Of a DNA stretch of 64,000 bases, positions 31,817 through 40,765 are shown piece after piece (position 1 is the stretch's first letter; each line of letters begins with the position of its first letter). The DNA is from Corynebacterium spheniscorum (GTDB lineage: Bacteria > Actinomycetota > Actinomycetes > Mycobacteriales > Mycobacteriaceae). The DNA is taken from the NCBI RefSeq assembly GCF_900113445.1, contig NZ_FOPJ01000009.1, positions 38,394-102,393 on the forward strand, in the 5' to 3' direction. A program made the position numbers and the translations under genes. The notes beneath the pieces were generated by a model. The model was not told where the DNA came from. It worked only from the letters and a program-made list of their open reading frames with translations, and did no database searches.

Positions 31817-32053
31817 ATGGTTCTGGCTCTGCAGATCATTTTGGTCCTCGCCTCTGTCATCATGACCGTCTTCGTGCTGCTGCACAAGGGCAAGGGCGGC
31901 GGCTTGTCGAGCCTCTTCGGTGGCGGTGTTCAGTCGAACCTCTCCGGTTCCACGGTGGTTGAGAAGAACCTCGACCGCTATACCATCGTCACCGCCGTGA
32001 TCTGGGTGGCCTGCATCGTCGCTCTGAACCTGCTCGGTACCTACGGCAGCTAA
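31817..32053 (+). CDS. secG: preprotein translocase subunit SecG
   Basis: Small partner of the SecYE channel in the plasma membrane. 78 residues with two membrane helices (about residues 3-22 and 54-74) separated by the Gly/Ser-rich loop KGKGGGLSSLFGGG typical of SecG. TAAGGA lies eight bases before ATG 31817. The gene is ended by the strong hairpin at 32094. Confidence 0.95.
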   Translation: MVLALQIILVLASVIMTVFVLLHKGKGGGLSSLFGGGVQSNLSGSTVVEKNLDRYTIVTAVIWVACIVALNLLGTYGS

Positions 32054-32093
32054 GTTTTTCGCCCTTAGCTTCGGGGCTTGGGTTAAAGATTTT

Positions 32094-32149
32094 AAGACCG
32101 CATCCTTAGCTCTCTATTCGATGGAGAGCCGAGGATGCGGTCTTTTGTT
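32094..32149. terminator. strong terminator between secG and the minus-strand cassette
   Basis: A stem of about 20 bp (AAGACCGCATCC...CTCTC at 32094-32114 with GAGAG...GGATGCGGTCTT at 32124-32144, one bulge) is flanked by TTTTGTTT downstream and, read on the other strand, by TTAAAATC. It ends secG and, since the minus-strand gene stops only ten bases away, probably also the membrane-protein cassette. Confidence 0.93.
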
Positions 32150-32153
32150 TGCT

Positions 32154-34190
32154 TTAGCGCCTCCGCAACGCCCACACCAGGCTAATCACCCCCAGTGGGG
32201 CCATCAGAGCAACCGCGATCGTTACTCCTGAGGTGTAGAAGGGCATGAAGAGTGCATCAAGGAAGGGCGTGAAGAACACCAAGCTTTGGGCCAGGAGGAA
32301 GGCCGGTACTAACGCAAGGATGCATAGCGCGCCCACCCCGAGGAGCTTCACCAAATCCCCAACATCACGAACTGCCCGCGGTTTGAGCACGCGGCGGACC
32401 GCACTAACTAAAGCGCCAAGCGCAAGCAGCGTATAAATACTGGCCACCAGCGAGTGCAGATAGTTAGTGGGCAGAATCTCCCCTACGAAATCCGGTTCCG
32501 TGGAGTAGTCCGCCGGAAGCGGCAGGAAGTTCATGCCGGCGTTGCGGCTAGTTGTGATGAACTCATCGATTGCTTCATCGGGAGCATCAACGAAGATGGC
32601 GCCTTGGAGTGCGGTCTCGCGAAGCATGGGGTTGAGATCAGTTAAAAACTCTGGGGTTTGACGGAGCACTGGGATGTCATCGAGGGAGACCAGCTCATTT
32701 CCGGCGGCAAGCCAGGTTGTGCCGGGCGCTAGTTCGCTGGTGTCGGAAATGCGGTGGGCCTCTAGGGAAGGCGAGATATCCTCGGCGTGGTTGACTTTAG
32801 GGCCAAACGCCGCGCAGGGCAGAGGCTCGCAGAAATCCTGACCACTATTAAGCTCGGCAATCACCTCGCCACCGATGAGCACCAGTGGACGCTTGTCAAC
32901 AGTGGCGTATGAATCGCCGAAGAGGCTTGGGAAATAGCTGATATCCATGGGTTGGGCACCGACCGAGCTATAAGGGTCGCGGTATTCCGCATAGGCTACC
33001 CCCGAGTCCATGGCGGATTGCAGCGCCTCAAGCGCGAGATCGAGGGCCTCATTATCTTCTTCCGGTGGGGCACCATAGTACTGCAACCACATGCGGGTTA
33101 ATTCCGCATCCTTGATTGGGGTGGCGGCAGTGGGTTGATTAAGGGTGCGCAGATAAGTGATTATCTGTCCTGGCCCAACGGTGCTAAGTAGCAGCAGACT
33201 GAGGCTTAGCATCAACGAACTCAGGCCCACTACTGACCAGGCGCGGTAACCCTGTTTCTTGGAGCCAGCACCGAGCTGTGGCGGGCGAGGCACGCTCTCG
33301 GGGAAAGCAACACTTAAACCGATAATCAGTGCAGCGGAAATAACGAGCAAAGCCGCGGCGCGTGCGAAATAGAGGCCACTGAGTGTGAGGGTGGGCCAAG
33401 CGAGCGCGATGCCGATAAGTGCGCCAATGGCAAGCGCGAGGAGTCCGCCGGAACGCCGGGTGCGTGCACCGATGATGGCGGTGGCGAGCAGTGCAAGCCA
33501 GAAGAGATGGATGCTGGGGACATCCATGGCGAAGGCCTGGGCGCTCATGGGGGTGCCTTGGAGGTCAAGCTCCGGGGCGAAACTCCATTGCTGGGAGGCG
33601 GTGGCGATGTCTTGTGCAGTGGCTTCTGCTTCGGCGGTGCTGGGGGCGCTGATTTTATAGGTGCCTTCGGGGATCAGCGCATCGGCGGCGGGGATGAGCA
33701 GGAACTCATAGAGGTGATCGCGGTTCTCCAGCGGCACGGTACCGAGGATCTCGGTCTGCTCATCGAGGTAGGGGCAGCGGATGTTCTTGGTCCAGCGATC
33801 GGCGCAATAACTGCCCTCGAAAAGGATCGCCTGCGGGGTGGCGGAAGGTGTGAGGGAATAATCTTTGAGCGAGGCCACCGCGCCGGTGGGATCAATAAGG
33901 CCCAGTGCTGGGAGCGCATCCGGGATGTTATTGAGGTCTAATTCGATGGCGGCGTGATGCTCGCTGAGGATGTGGGTGAGTTCTGCGAGGTCTTCGGGGG
34001 TGGTCTGCGGGGTGACGGGTTCGACGGTGTCTGGGGAATAATCCAGCCAGAGGCCAAGCGAGGTGTAGTTCTCTTCGCCGAGCAGGCTGGCGGGTTGGTA
34101 TGTTTCCGGTGAGGTGTGGGCGTAGGTGGCGGCCAGGAGGGTGCTTAGGGCACCAAGCGCGAGGGTCGGAAGGGGGAGGTGTGCTTTCAT
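32154..34190 (-). CDS. unrecognised polytopic membrane protein, paralogue of the 35146-37143 product
   Basis: 678 residues. A signal-anchor helix (residues 7-25) is followed by an outer domain of about 200 residues, four membrane helices (about 228-345), a second outer domain (about 345-560) and three C-terminal helices (about 565-675). Each outer domain has a cysteine pair: C-x9-C in GSYCADRWTKNIRCPYLDE just before TEILGTV, and C-x4-C in DFCEPLPCAAFG. The same layout and motifs (TEILG(T/S)V, LLIPA, C-(E/D)-P-x-P-C) occur in the gene at 35146-37143, so the two are paralogues. I do not recognise a characterised family; the topology recalls bacteriocin-associated DUF1430 proteins and FtsX-like permeases, but there is no ATPase gene beside it. 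The start ATG overlaps the end of the 309-residue gene by four bases. Confidence 0.8.
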   Translation of the reverse strand: MKAHLPLPTLALGALSTLLAATYAHTSPETYQPASLLGEENYTSLGLWLDYSPDTVEPVTPQTTPEDLAELTHILSEHHAAIELDLNNIPDALPALGLIDPTGAVASLKDYSLTPSATPQAILFEGSYCADRWTKNIRCPYLDEQTEILGTVPLENRDHLYEFLLIPAADALIPEGTYKISAPSTAEAEATAQDIATASQQWSFAPELDLQGTPMSAQAFAMDVPSIHLFWLALLATAIIGARTRRSGGLLALAIGALIGIALAWPTLTLSGLYFARAAALLVISAALIIGLSVAFPESVPRPPQLGAGSKKQGYRAWSVVGLSSLMLSLSLLLLSTVGPGQIITYLRTLNQPTAATPIKDAELTRMWLQYYGAPPEEDNEALDLALEALQSAMDSGVAYAEYRDPYSSVGAQPMDISYFPSLFGDSYATVDKRPLVLIGGEVIAELNSGQDFCEPLPCAAFGPKVNHAEDISPSLEAHRISDTSELAPGTTWLAAGNELVSLDDIPVLRQTPEFLTDLNPMLRETALQGAIFVDAPDEAIDEFITTSRNAGMNFLPLPADYSTEPDFVGEILPTNYLHSLVASIYTLLALGALVSAVRRVLKPRAVRDVGDLVKLLGVGALCILALVPAFLLAQSLVFFTPFLDALFMPFYTSGVTIAVALMAPLGVISLVWALRRR

Positions 34191-35116
34191 CTTGGGATCG
34201 ATCCCTTCGGATGAGATGTGTGCAGTTGGATCCGCTGAGCTAGGGCAATTTCATAGCCGCGAGCATAAAGCAACATCACCATGAGGAAGATGAGGCTGAG
34301 AGCGAGGGCAATAAGTGGGATGAGTGGGCCGGTTTTTAGGCCTAAGAAGAGGGCCAGTGGGATGCCGCAGGCGGCAGGAACCAGGATACTGAGCAGGATG
34401 GATAAGCCGAGGGCCCTGCTGGTTTCTTGGATGGGGGCGCGCCAGGCGCGACGGCAGCTGGCATAAAACGCACCGCCCAAAAGCAGTGCCAGCAGCGGCA
34501 TGAGCATGGTGGGGTTGGGGGCGAAGGGGAGTTGGTGTTGGTGGAACATGGCCAAGCTCCAGCCGAAATTGGTGATGGAAAGCGCAAAGAGGATGGCGCT
34601 GATCCCGGGTTTGAGCCAGCGAAGCGGAGTGCCTTTGGGGAGGCGGAGTTGTTCGATCAGGGCGGGGTCGCGGAGGTTGAGGGCTTCTTTGTGGGTGCCG
34701 ATGGTGGAGGCGCGGTAGAGGATCAAGAAGCTTAAGGTGCCGGCGATGAAGGGGGAGACTAGTGCCCAGGTAAGTCCGCGGTGGAGTTCTTCTACGTTGT
34801 GGAGCAGGTAGTAGCGCAGGCCAATAAACGCGGCGGTGAAAACCGCCCCGGCGAGGGTGCCGGTGGTAGTAAAGAGCACCTTGAGGCGATAGTCCAGGCG
34901 GCGGCCATCCCGCGAGCTGGTCCACCAATACACCCAGGCCGCGTAGAGCGCCGCGAGGATAGGGAGAAGCGCAAAGGTGGTGCTGGCGGGATGATTCATG
35001 CGGCCCGTGGCGTGTAGCTCCCAGAAGTATTCTCCCAAGGTGGGGAAGAAGAACATGGTGATGCCAATGATCGCGGCGATCAGCATGGAAGGAATAACTA
35101 CGAGGGGGCGCATCAT
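34187..35116 (-). CDS. unrecognised membrane protein, middle gene of the cassette
   Basis: 309 residues, nearly all membrane helices: about eight spans, starting with VVIPSMLIAAIIGITMFFF and ending with ALALSLIFLMVMLLYARGYEIALAQR. It has no large outer domain and no cysteine motif like its neighbours; a short cytoplasmic-type loop ALNLRDPALIEQLRLPKGTPLRW lies near residue 150. The start has two adjacent Met codons (35116 and 35113). It begins 29 bases after the upstream 665-residue gene and overlaps the downstream 678-residue gene by four bases, so the three must be made together. No function can be assigned; a membrane partner that holds the two larger proteins is a reasonable guess. Confidence 0.75.
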   Translation of the reverse strand: MMRPLVVIPSMLIAAIIGITMFFFPTLGEYFWELHATGRMNHPASTTFALLPILAALYAAWVYWWTSSRDGRRLDYRLKVLFTTTGTLAGAVFTAAFIGLRYYLLHNVEELHRGLTWALVSPFIAGTLSFLILYRASTIGTHKEALNLRDPALIEQLRLPKGTPLRWLKPGISAILFALSITNFGWSLAMFHQHQLPFAPNPTMLMPLLALLLGGAFYASCRRAWRAPIQETSRALGLSILLSILVPAACGIPLALFLGLKTGPLIPLIALALSLIFLMVMLLYARGYEIALAQRIQLHTSHPKGSIPR

Positions 35117-35145
35117 GGCGGGACTTTCGGATATTGTGCCAGGTA

Positions 35146-37143
35146 TTAGCGGGAAGACTTTAGGGGCATCCCCCTCGCTGCTCCGAGGAGTATTCCCATC
35201 AGTACTAACGCACCCACAATGGCGCAGGGGTACACCAGTACTGCCCAGTCTTCGCCATTCATGAAGAGGCTGCTCCAGGGGGCGATAATGGTGGGAATAA
35301 TAATGCCCACGATGATCACCCCAACCACGCTGAGCATGGGATGAATATTCTCCCTGGCGATCAACCCGCGGGCGATAGTAAAGAACATCATGCCCAGTAG
35401 CGCCATTGCGGCGATGCGCAACCAGAGCGAGGGGTGGCTCAGAATTTTAGTGGGCGTGTAGATCCTGTGGTTGACATCCTGGTAATGCTCCTGCGAGAGA
35501 ATCACGCCGGCGGTGGCAGCTTGCTGAATAATTTCATTGATTTCTGCGTTGCTTGCGCCGGTGAACACTGTGCCAAGGAGGACCGCGCGGGCGGCTTCAT
35601 CATGTAATGCGGCGATATCTTCCGCGGGTAGACGCACCAGCAGGGCATGGTCAATACTCTGATAGCTGCGGTCCGCGGCGAAGATACTGCCCTTGGCGTT
35701 ATTGGGGGCCGCCGTTAAGTCGAAATTATGGCCGGCGATCTCCAAGTAGTTCGGCATAATGCGGACTTCATCACCGGACATAGCGCAGGGGGCGGGGTCG
35801 CAGAGTTGGGTATCTGCTTGTACTTCGCGGATTTTATCGCCCAAGAGGTAGAACTGCGTGTGCGGACGGGACATATAATCGTCCCGGATCTCAGCGCCTG
35901 GATCGTTGCTTTGCTCGGGTTTAATGTCCTCAGAGCCCACCGCGTAGGCCTTATCTTGCTCAATCAGCGCGGCGAGCGTTTCCAGGGCCTCGGTGGGGCG
36001 CGATTCGCTTTCCCGTGGCCCCACGACGTCGTCGAAATACGCAGGATTCTTTTCGCTTAAGACCTCGTGGATGCTGCCCTTGTGGTAGTAAGTCCGCGGG
36101 CCATCAGCAAAGCTCGCCAGCGAAGCAGCGGCGCCGATAAACACCAAGCCGGCGACGCCTAAGGAGACCCAGCTCAGGGCGCTGACCATGGGTTTTTGAG
36201 ACTCCGTCTTGGGGTAGATCAGCTGGAGAATAACCACCATCAGGATGAAGGACACCGCGGCGAGGAATATTTTTTCGCCCGCCGATTCGGAGTAGTGCAG
36301 GTAGGTGATGATGCCGCCAACTACCCAGCCAATCAGCGCGCCGGAAGTAATTTTGCTGCGCGCTAAGCGGGTTCCTAGCTGGGTGGTGGTTTTGCGCCAA
36401 TAGAAAAATAGCGCAACCAAAAGCCCGATGAGCAGGATGAGGGAGAACTGGAGAAAGACGGCGACTTCTTGGTAGAAGAATGTGCCGACTTTGGTGACCG
36501 AGTAGCCGGAGTTTTCTAGCAGATCGGTGGCTTCGGAGACCACCTCCTTGGACTTCTCATTAAAAATCAGCGTGCCTTGGAATACCGGGTCACTTGTGGC
36601 CGGGATCAGGAGGTATTGGGTGTTACCCCAGTTATCCTGGGGTGCATCCACGCTACCGAGGATCTCTGTGTGCTCCGGGATCACGTCGCAGGCTTTATTG
36701 CTTTCCTGCCAGAGCATGTCGCAGGCGGAACCAGAGACCAGGATGGCTTTACGTTCCGTACCTGGTGTGAGATCGAAATTTTTGAGCCAGGGGAGCTGCC
36801 TGCTGGGATCATAGATTGCGTAGGCGTGGCTGCGATAGTTACTCGTTTCGGTAAAGAGTCCCGCCGCAACCTGTTTTTCTTCTAGGAGCTTCAGCAGATC
36901 CGCTTGGGTTTTATCTTTGCCATCGGCAGGCGCTTTAAGGTCAAAGTTCAGCTGCGTCTCGGTGGCTTGGGGGTCTGCATTGGGCAGCAGCGATAAGGCG
37001 GTTTCTTCCGCCACGAAGCTGGGGTACATATTCCAGCCGATCTTCTCCTCGCTTGCGCCTAGCTGTACTCCCAACACCACCAGGATGAAAGTCATCAGAG
37101 CAGCCGGAAACGTAATAAGCCGACGGGGCAGGGTAGGGGTCAT
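35146..37143 (-). CDS. unrecognised polytopic membrane protein, first gene of the cassette
   Basis: 665 residues with the same plan as the product of 32154-34190: signal anchor (residues 10-29), outer domain to about 222 with C-x10-C in SGSACDMLWQESNKACD, four helices (about 226-350, starting AVFLQFSLILLIGLLVALFFYW), second outer domain with CDPAPC, and three C-terminal helices (about 570-655). The overall identity to the paralogue looks low, but motif order is the same. ATG 37143 has GAGGAG about ten bases upstream. The gene lies 108 bases downstream of pgl on the same strand with no clear terminator between, so it may be reached by pentose phosphate transcription or have its own promoter. 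Confidence 0.8.
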   Translation of the reverse strand: MTPTLPRRLITFPAALMTFILVVLGVQLGASEEKIGWNMYPSFVAEETALSLLPNADPQATETQLNFDLKAPADGKDKTQADLLKLLEEKQVAAGLFTETSNYRSHAYAIYDPSRQLPWLKNFDLTPGTERKAILVSGSACDMLWQESNKACDVIPEHTEILGSVDAPQDNWGNTQYLLIPATSDPVFQGTLIFNEKSKEVVSEATDLLENSGYSVTKVGTFFYQEVAVFLQFSLILLIGLLVALFFYWRKTTTQLGTRLARSKITSGALIGWVVGGIITYLHYSESAGEKIFLAAVSFILMVVILQLIYPKTESQKPMVSALSWVSLGVAGLVFIGAAASLASFADGPRTYYHKGSIHEVLSEKNPAYFDDVVGPRESESRPTEALETLAALIEQDKAYAVGSEDIKPEQSNDPGAEIRDDYMSRPHTQFYLLGDKIREVQADTQLCDPAPCAMSGDEVRIMPNYLEIAGHNFDLTAAPNNAKGSIFAADRSYQSIDHALLVRLPAEDIAALHDEAARAVLLGTVFTGASNAEINEIIQQAATAGVILSQEHYQDVNHRIYTPTKILSHPSLWLRIAAMALLGMMFFTIARGLIARENIHPMLSVVGVIIVGIIIPTIIAPWSSLFMNGEDWAVLVYPCAIVGALVLMGILLGAARGMPLKSSR

Positions 37144-37251
37144 GGCGGAAGACTCCTCGACAGTTCACTAACTCTTACTGCCCACAAGCATGCCAGAGAC
37201 TTAGGCTTCCCTGTGTTCTTATTGTGAATCGTGCCCAAACCGTAACCCTCG

Positions 37252-37935
37252 TTAGGGAGCGAGATAGAGCACCGTTTCTTCTTTCCCTTCCGCACCCGCT
37301 GCTGGCCACTCGGCAGGATCCGCCCTATCAATCACCTGCTGCGCAGCCTCCGCCTTTTCAGCACCCGAAACCAGCAGCCACACCTTCTTCGCCCTGGCAA
37401 TCGCTGGCAGCGTCAAACTCACCCGCTCCGCCGGTGGCTTCGGGGAGTTCTTCACCGCCACCACTAGCCGCTGGGTTTCCGCCACCGCCTCGGTATGCGG
37501 GAAAAGCGAATTAATATGGCCCTCTCCGCCCATACCAAGCAGATGCAGATCAAACTCCTTGACCTGCCCAATCAGCTCCTCATAATTTTGCGCAGCGCGG
37601 GCCAGGTCCACACCCCCAAGCTTCATGCCGTGAATATTTTCCTCCGGGATTTCTACCTGCCCCAAGAGCGCCTCGCGTGCTTGCCCCTCGTTGGATTCCG
37701 GATCAGTTACTGGCACATTGCGCTCATCCCCGAAGTACACATGCACCTTCGACCAATCCGCGATCTCCGCGTCCTTTAGCGCCGCCAAGAGCCCAATCCC
37801 ATTGGAGCCCCCAGTCAGCACCACATGCGCGCTGCCATTTTCCCTGATCGCCTGATTAATCAGCGCCACGGTATCCGCCGCCGCAGCGGTAATCAGCGAA
37901 GCCTGGTCCGTAAATTTTTTCAGTGAAAATCCCAC
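37252..37935 (-). CDS. pgl: 6-phosphogluconolactonase
   Basis: Hydrolyses 6-phosphogluconolactone, second step of the oxidative pentose phosphate pathway (called devB in C. glutamicum). 227 residues with VVLTGGSNGIGLLAAL near residue 38, the active-site VYFGDERNVPVTDPESNEG near residue 66 and LHLLGMGGEGHINSLFPH near residue 130. GTG 37935 has GGAGGG about seven bases upstream and lies three bases after the opcA stop. Compared with the usual GGSTP motif, here the loop reads GGSNGIG. Confidence 0.95.
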   Translation of the reverse strand: MGFSLKKFTDQASLITAAAADTVALINQAIRENGSAHVVLTGGSNGIGLLAALKDAEIADWSKVHVYFGDERNVPVTDPESNEGQAREALLGQVEIPEENIHGMKLGGVDLARAAQNYEELIGQVKEFDLHLLGMGGEGHINSLFPHTEAVAETQRLVVAVKNSPKPPAERVSLTLPAIARAKKVWLLVSGAEKAEAAQQVIDRADPAEWPAAGAEGKEETVLYLAP

Positions 37936-37938
37936 GTG

Positions 37939-38889
37939 CTATCCCTCCGGGAAATGAACCTCGTTAAGCCCGGTCAACGCCGCCTCATAGGCGCCATCCG
38001 GATCCAAGTGCCTTAATTCTTCCGCCAAACAATCCGCATCCGGTCGCCGCGAAAGCGCCACCAGTGCCGCCGGACGTCCCGGCACCTCCACGCTAATGGT
38101 GTGCGCATCTTCCACCCGCACCCGCAGGGTGTCCTCGGTGGTAGAAAACTCCACATTCGCGACCATAAATCCATCGCCTTCCGCAGGGCTATCAATCACC
38201 CGCGTGACCCTGACCTGCGGCAAACGCGCCGCCAACCAGCCCGCCGCAATATCCACACTGGGATCAATCGTCGCGCCATACACAATCACCGACTGCAAAT
38301 CTTCCGCCTTAAATTGATCAAAAGCAGAAGCCACAATCCCACGCCAAGGAGTAATCCGCGACCACGCCAAATCCGAATCCCCCGGGGTGTAATGATGTCT
38401 GCGCACATAAAGCGCATCCATCGGACCATCATGCAAAGAATCCGTGATCCGCCGCTGCGCAATTTTCCCCAACGGATGTTCCGCCGGATTCTGCGGCGCC
38501 GTTGATGGCCACCACGTCACAATCGGAGTATCCGGCAACAGCAATGGCGTCACCACATGCTCCAAATGCCGAGCAATCTCCCCCTGAATCGTCATAATCA
38601 CCATCTCCGACGCCCCCGCGTCCTCACCAACCCGCACAGTGGCATTCAAAATGGGGTCACAACGATCCGCATTCCCACAGTCCGGATCCTCCACCATCAC
38701 CAACACCCGCGCCGGATGCTCATGCGACACCGTCGCCGTGGTGGCAATAATATCCTCTAAATCATCCTGTGGCCCCGCCACTACCAGCAGCGTCAGTACC
38801 CGCCCAGACGCAGCTGCGGCCGCATCCCGGGACTCAATCAACGCCCGCGTTATTTCGCTGGTGGTGGTGTTTGGCAAATCAATAATCAC
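37939..38889 (-). CDS. opcA: OpcA, glucose-6-phosphate dehydrogenase assembly/activity protein
   Basis: Actinobacterial and cyanobacterial partner protein needed for full glucose-6-phosphate dehydrogenase activity. 316 residues; starts MIIDLPNTTTSEI like its corynebacterial relatives, with RVLTLLVVAGP near residue 30 and TPIVTWWPSTAPQNPAEHPLG near residue 128. GTG 38889 has AAGAAGGA upstream. It lies between zwf and pgl, spaced 103 and 3 bases, as in the known operon. Confidence 0.95.
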   Translation of the reverse strand: MIIDLPNTTTSEITRALIESRDAAAAASGRVLTLLVVAGPQDDLEDIIATTATVSHEHPARVLVMVEDPDCGNADRCDPILNATVRVGEDAGASEMVIMTIQGEIARHLEHVVTPLLLPDTPIVTWWPSTAPQNPAEHPLGKIAQRRITDSLHDGPMDALYVRRHHYTPGDSDLAWSRITPWRGIVASAFDQFKAEDLQSVIVYGATIDPSVDIAAGWLAARLPQVRVTRVIDSPAEGDGFMVANVEFSTTEDTLRVRVEDAHTISVEVPGRPAALVALSRRPDADCLAEELRHLDPDGAYEAALTGLNEVHFPEG

Positions 38890-38992
38890 GCTGCTGTCCT
38901 TCTTGGGTTAAATTTTGCTTTGCCCGAGATCCTATGGCTGGGGGAGGCATCTTCCTTGGCTCTCGGAGGGCGGCTGAGCTTTGCCGCGCCTT

Positions 38993-40531
38993 TTAGGGCC
39001 GACGCCAGCTTCGTCCACTTCTTTCCAGCATCCGATCAGCCGAAGCCGGACCCCAGGTACCGGCCTCATAGTCTTCTGGTCGACCATGCGTTGCCCAATA
39101 ATCCAAAATCGGATCCAAAATCTCCCAGGACAACTCCACCTCTTCATTAGTAGGGAAGAGGCTGGGCTCATCCAAGAGCACATCCAAAATCAAGCGCTCA
39201 TAGGCTTCCGGCGATTCCTCCGTGAAGGACTCCGCATAAGAGAAGTCCATATTCACATCACGAACCTCCATGGTGGAGCCCGGAACCTTCGAACCAAAGC
39301 GCATCAACACACCTTCATCTGGTTGGATGCGAATCACCACCGCATTATTCCCCAATGCCGTGGTCGTGCCTTCCCCAAAGGGATGGTGCGGCGGCTCCTT
39401 AAAGATCAACGCAATTTCCGTGACCCGACGCCCCAGACGCTTGCCGGTACGCAAATAGAAGGGCACACCCTTCCACCGCCTCGAAGCAATCTCCAAGGTA
39501 CAGGCCGCAAAAGTTTCCGTGGTTGATTCCGGATCAAAGCCTTCTTCTTCCCGCAGCCCGCGCACCTTTTCCGAGCCCTGCCACCCGGCGGCGTATTGCC
39601 CCCGCGCCGTGGTCATGGCCAGCGGCTGCACCGCGCTGGTGGCACGTAAAATTTTCACCTTCTCTGTCTGCAGCTCTCGCGGCCCGAAGCTCAGAGGCTC
39701 TTCCATAGCAATCAAAGCCAAGAGCTGGATGAGGTGATTTTGGATCACATCGCGGGCCGCACCAATGCCGTCGTAATACCCCGCACGACCCCCCAACCCA
39801 ATATCCTCCGCCATGGTGATCTGCACATGGTCGATATAGTGCGCATTCCACATCGGCTCAAAGAGCTGGTTAGCAAAACGCAAGGCCAAAATATTTTGGA
39901 CCGTCTCTTTACCCAGGTAGTGATCAATACGGAACACACTTTGTTCCGGGAACACCGCATTGACCACATTATTGAGCTCACGGGCAGATTCCTGGTCATG
40001 GCCGAAGGGCTTTTCAATCACCACACGGCGCCAGGACCCCTCCGGGGCCTCCGCCAAGCCCGAGCGCTTGAGCTGCGCACACACATCACTGAAGTAATCC
40101 GGCGGTACCGACAAATAAAACGCCCAGTTCGCTCCCGCACTGCCGTGGTTGGTCTCTAATTCCTTGAGCTTATCGCTGAGCTTGTCAAAGCCTTCTTCAT
40201 CAAAGTTTCCACCCACAAAATGCATGCCGCTTGCCAAGCGCCGCCACACATTACGCCGGAAAGTAGTGCGCGCACCAGCTTTCACAGCCTTCTCGACATA
40301 GTCCTCAAAGTCCTGCTTGGACCAATCGCGGCGCCCATAACCAATGAGGTTAAAGCCCGCAGGCAGCAGGCCTCGATGTGCGAGATCATAAATGGCCGGC
40401 AGGAGCTTCTTATAGGCCAGGTCACCGGTAACGCCAAAGATCACCATGCCAGAGGGCCCAGCAATCCGCGGTAAGCGTTTATCTTCCGGGTCGCGTAAAG
40501 GATTGCTGAGGTTCTGTGCTGCTGGGGTCAC
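38993..40531 (-). CDS. zwf: glucose-6-phosphate 1-dehydrogenase
   Basis: First, NADPH-forming step of the oxidative pentose phosphate pathway. 512 residues from GTG 40531, with the dinucleotide motif VIFGVTGDLAYKKLLPAIYDL near residue 28, the catalytic RIDHYLGKETVQN near residue 203 and the lysine-containing VIEKPFGHD near residue 172. I chose GTG 40531 because the protein then starts VTPAAQNLSNPLRDPEDKRL, like C. glutamicum Zwf, with CCGGAG upstream; the frame stays open to 40663 but the extra residues are not family-like. In relatives zwf directly follows tal; here a foreign gene on the other strand separates them, so zwf must have its own promoter (candidate at 40750-40778). Confidence 0.97.
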   Translation of the reverse strand: MTPAAQNLSNPLRDPEDKRLPRIAGPSGMVIFGVTGDLAYKKLLPAIYDLAHRGLLPAGFNLIGYGRRDWSKQDFEDYVEKAVKAGARTTFRRNVWRRLASGMHFVGGNFDEEGFDKLSDKLKELETNHGSAGANWAFYLSVPPDYFSDVCAQLKRSGLAEAPEGSWRRVVIEKPFGHDQESARELNNVVNAVFPEQSVFRIDHYLGKETVQNILALRFANQLFEPMWNAHYIDHVQITMAEDIGLGGRAGYYDGIGAARDVIQNHLIQLLALIAMEEPLSFGPRELQTEKVKILRATSAVQPLAMTTARGQYAAGWQGSEKVRGLREEEGFDPESTTETFAACTLEIASRRWKGVPFYLRTGKRLGRRVTEIALIFKEPPHHPFGEGTTTALGNNAVVIRIQPDEGVLMRFGSKVPGSTMEVRDVNMDFSYAESFTEESPEAYERLILDVLLDEPSLFPTNEEVELSWEILDPILDYWATHGRPEDYEAGTWGPASADRMLERSGRSWRRP

Positions 40532-40736
40532 TAGGTTCACGCTCCGGATAGCAGGGGTTATTTCTATTCCTCCATAGGTTACGCGCTTCACCCCAGCGGA
40601 AGCTAGCAACGGCCACTGTTCGATTAACGCTCGGCCCCTCATTGATCTTCCCCCTCCCCCCAATACCGTCCTTGACCAGTATCTTCAACCTGTACTTGAT
40701 ACTTGTTCGATCAGGAACGTTTTTCGACAAAATAAC

Positions 40737-40765
40737 TAGACAACTCATGACCGTACTATTAAGAT
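40737..40765 (+). promoter_or_regulatory. promoter of the DUF222/HNH gene, shared with the second copy
   Basis: TAGACA (40737-40742), 17 bases, TAAGAT (40760-40765). The second copy at 63 kb has TAGACA, 17 bases, TAACAT, within the common pattern CTAGACAAC-N11-CTATTAA-N-ATGG followed by related GGACA(T/C)AG...CAAGA. Conservation outside the coding region supports a functional element. Confidence 0.65.

Noticed and set aside
40532..40663. Longer zwf start (frame open to 40663)
   Set aside because: The extra 44 residues do not resemble any Zwf N-terminus, and the GTG at 40531 gives the known corynebacterial start.
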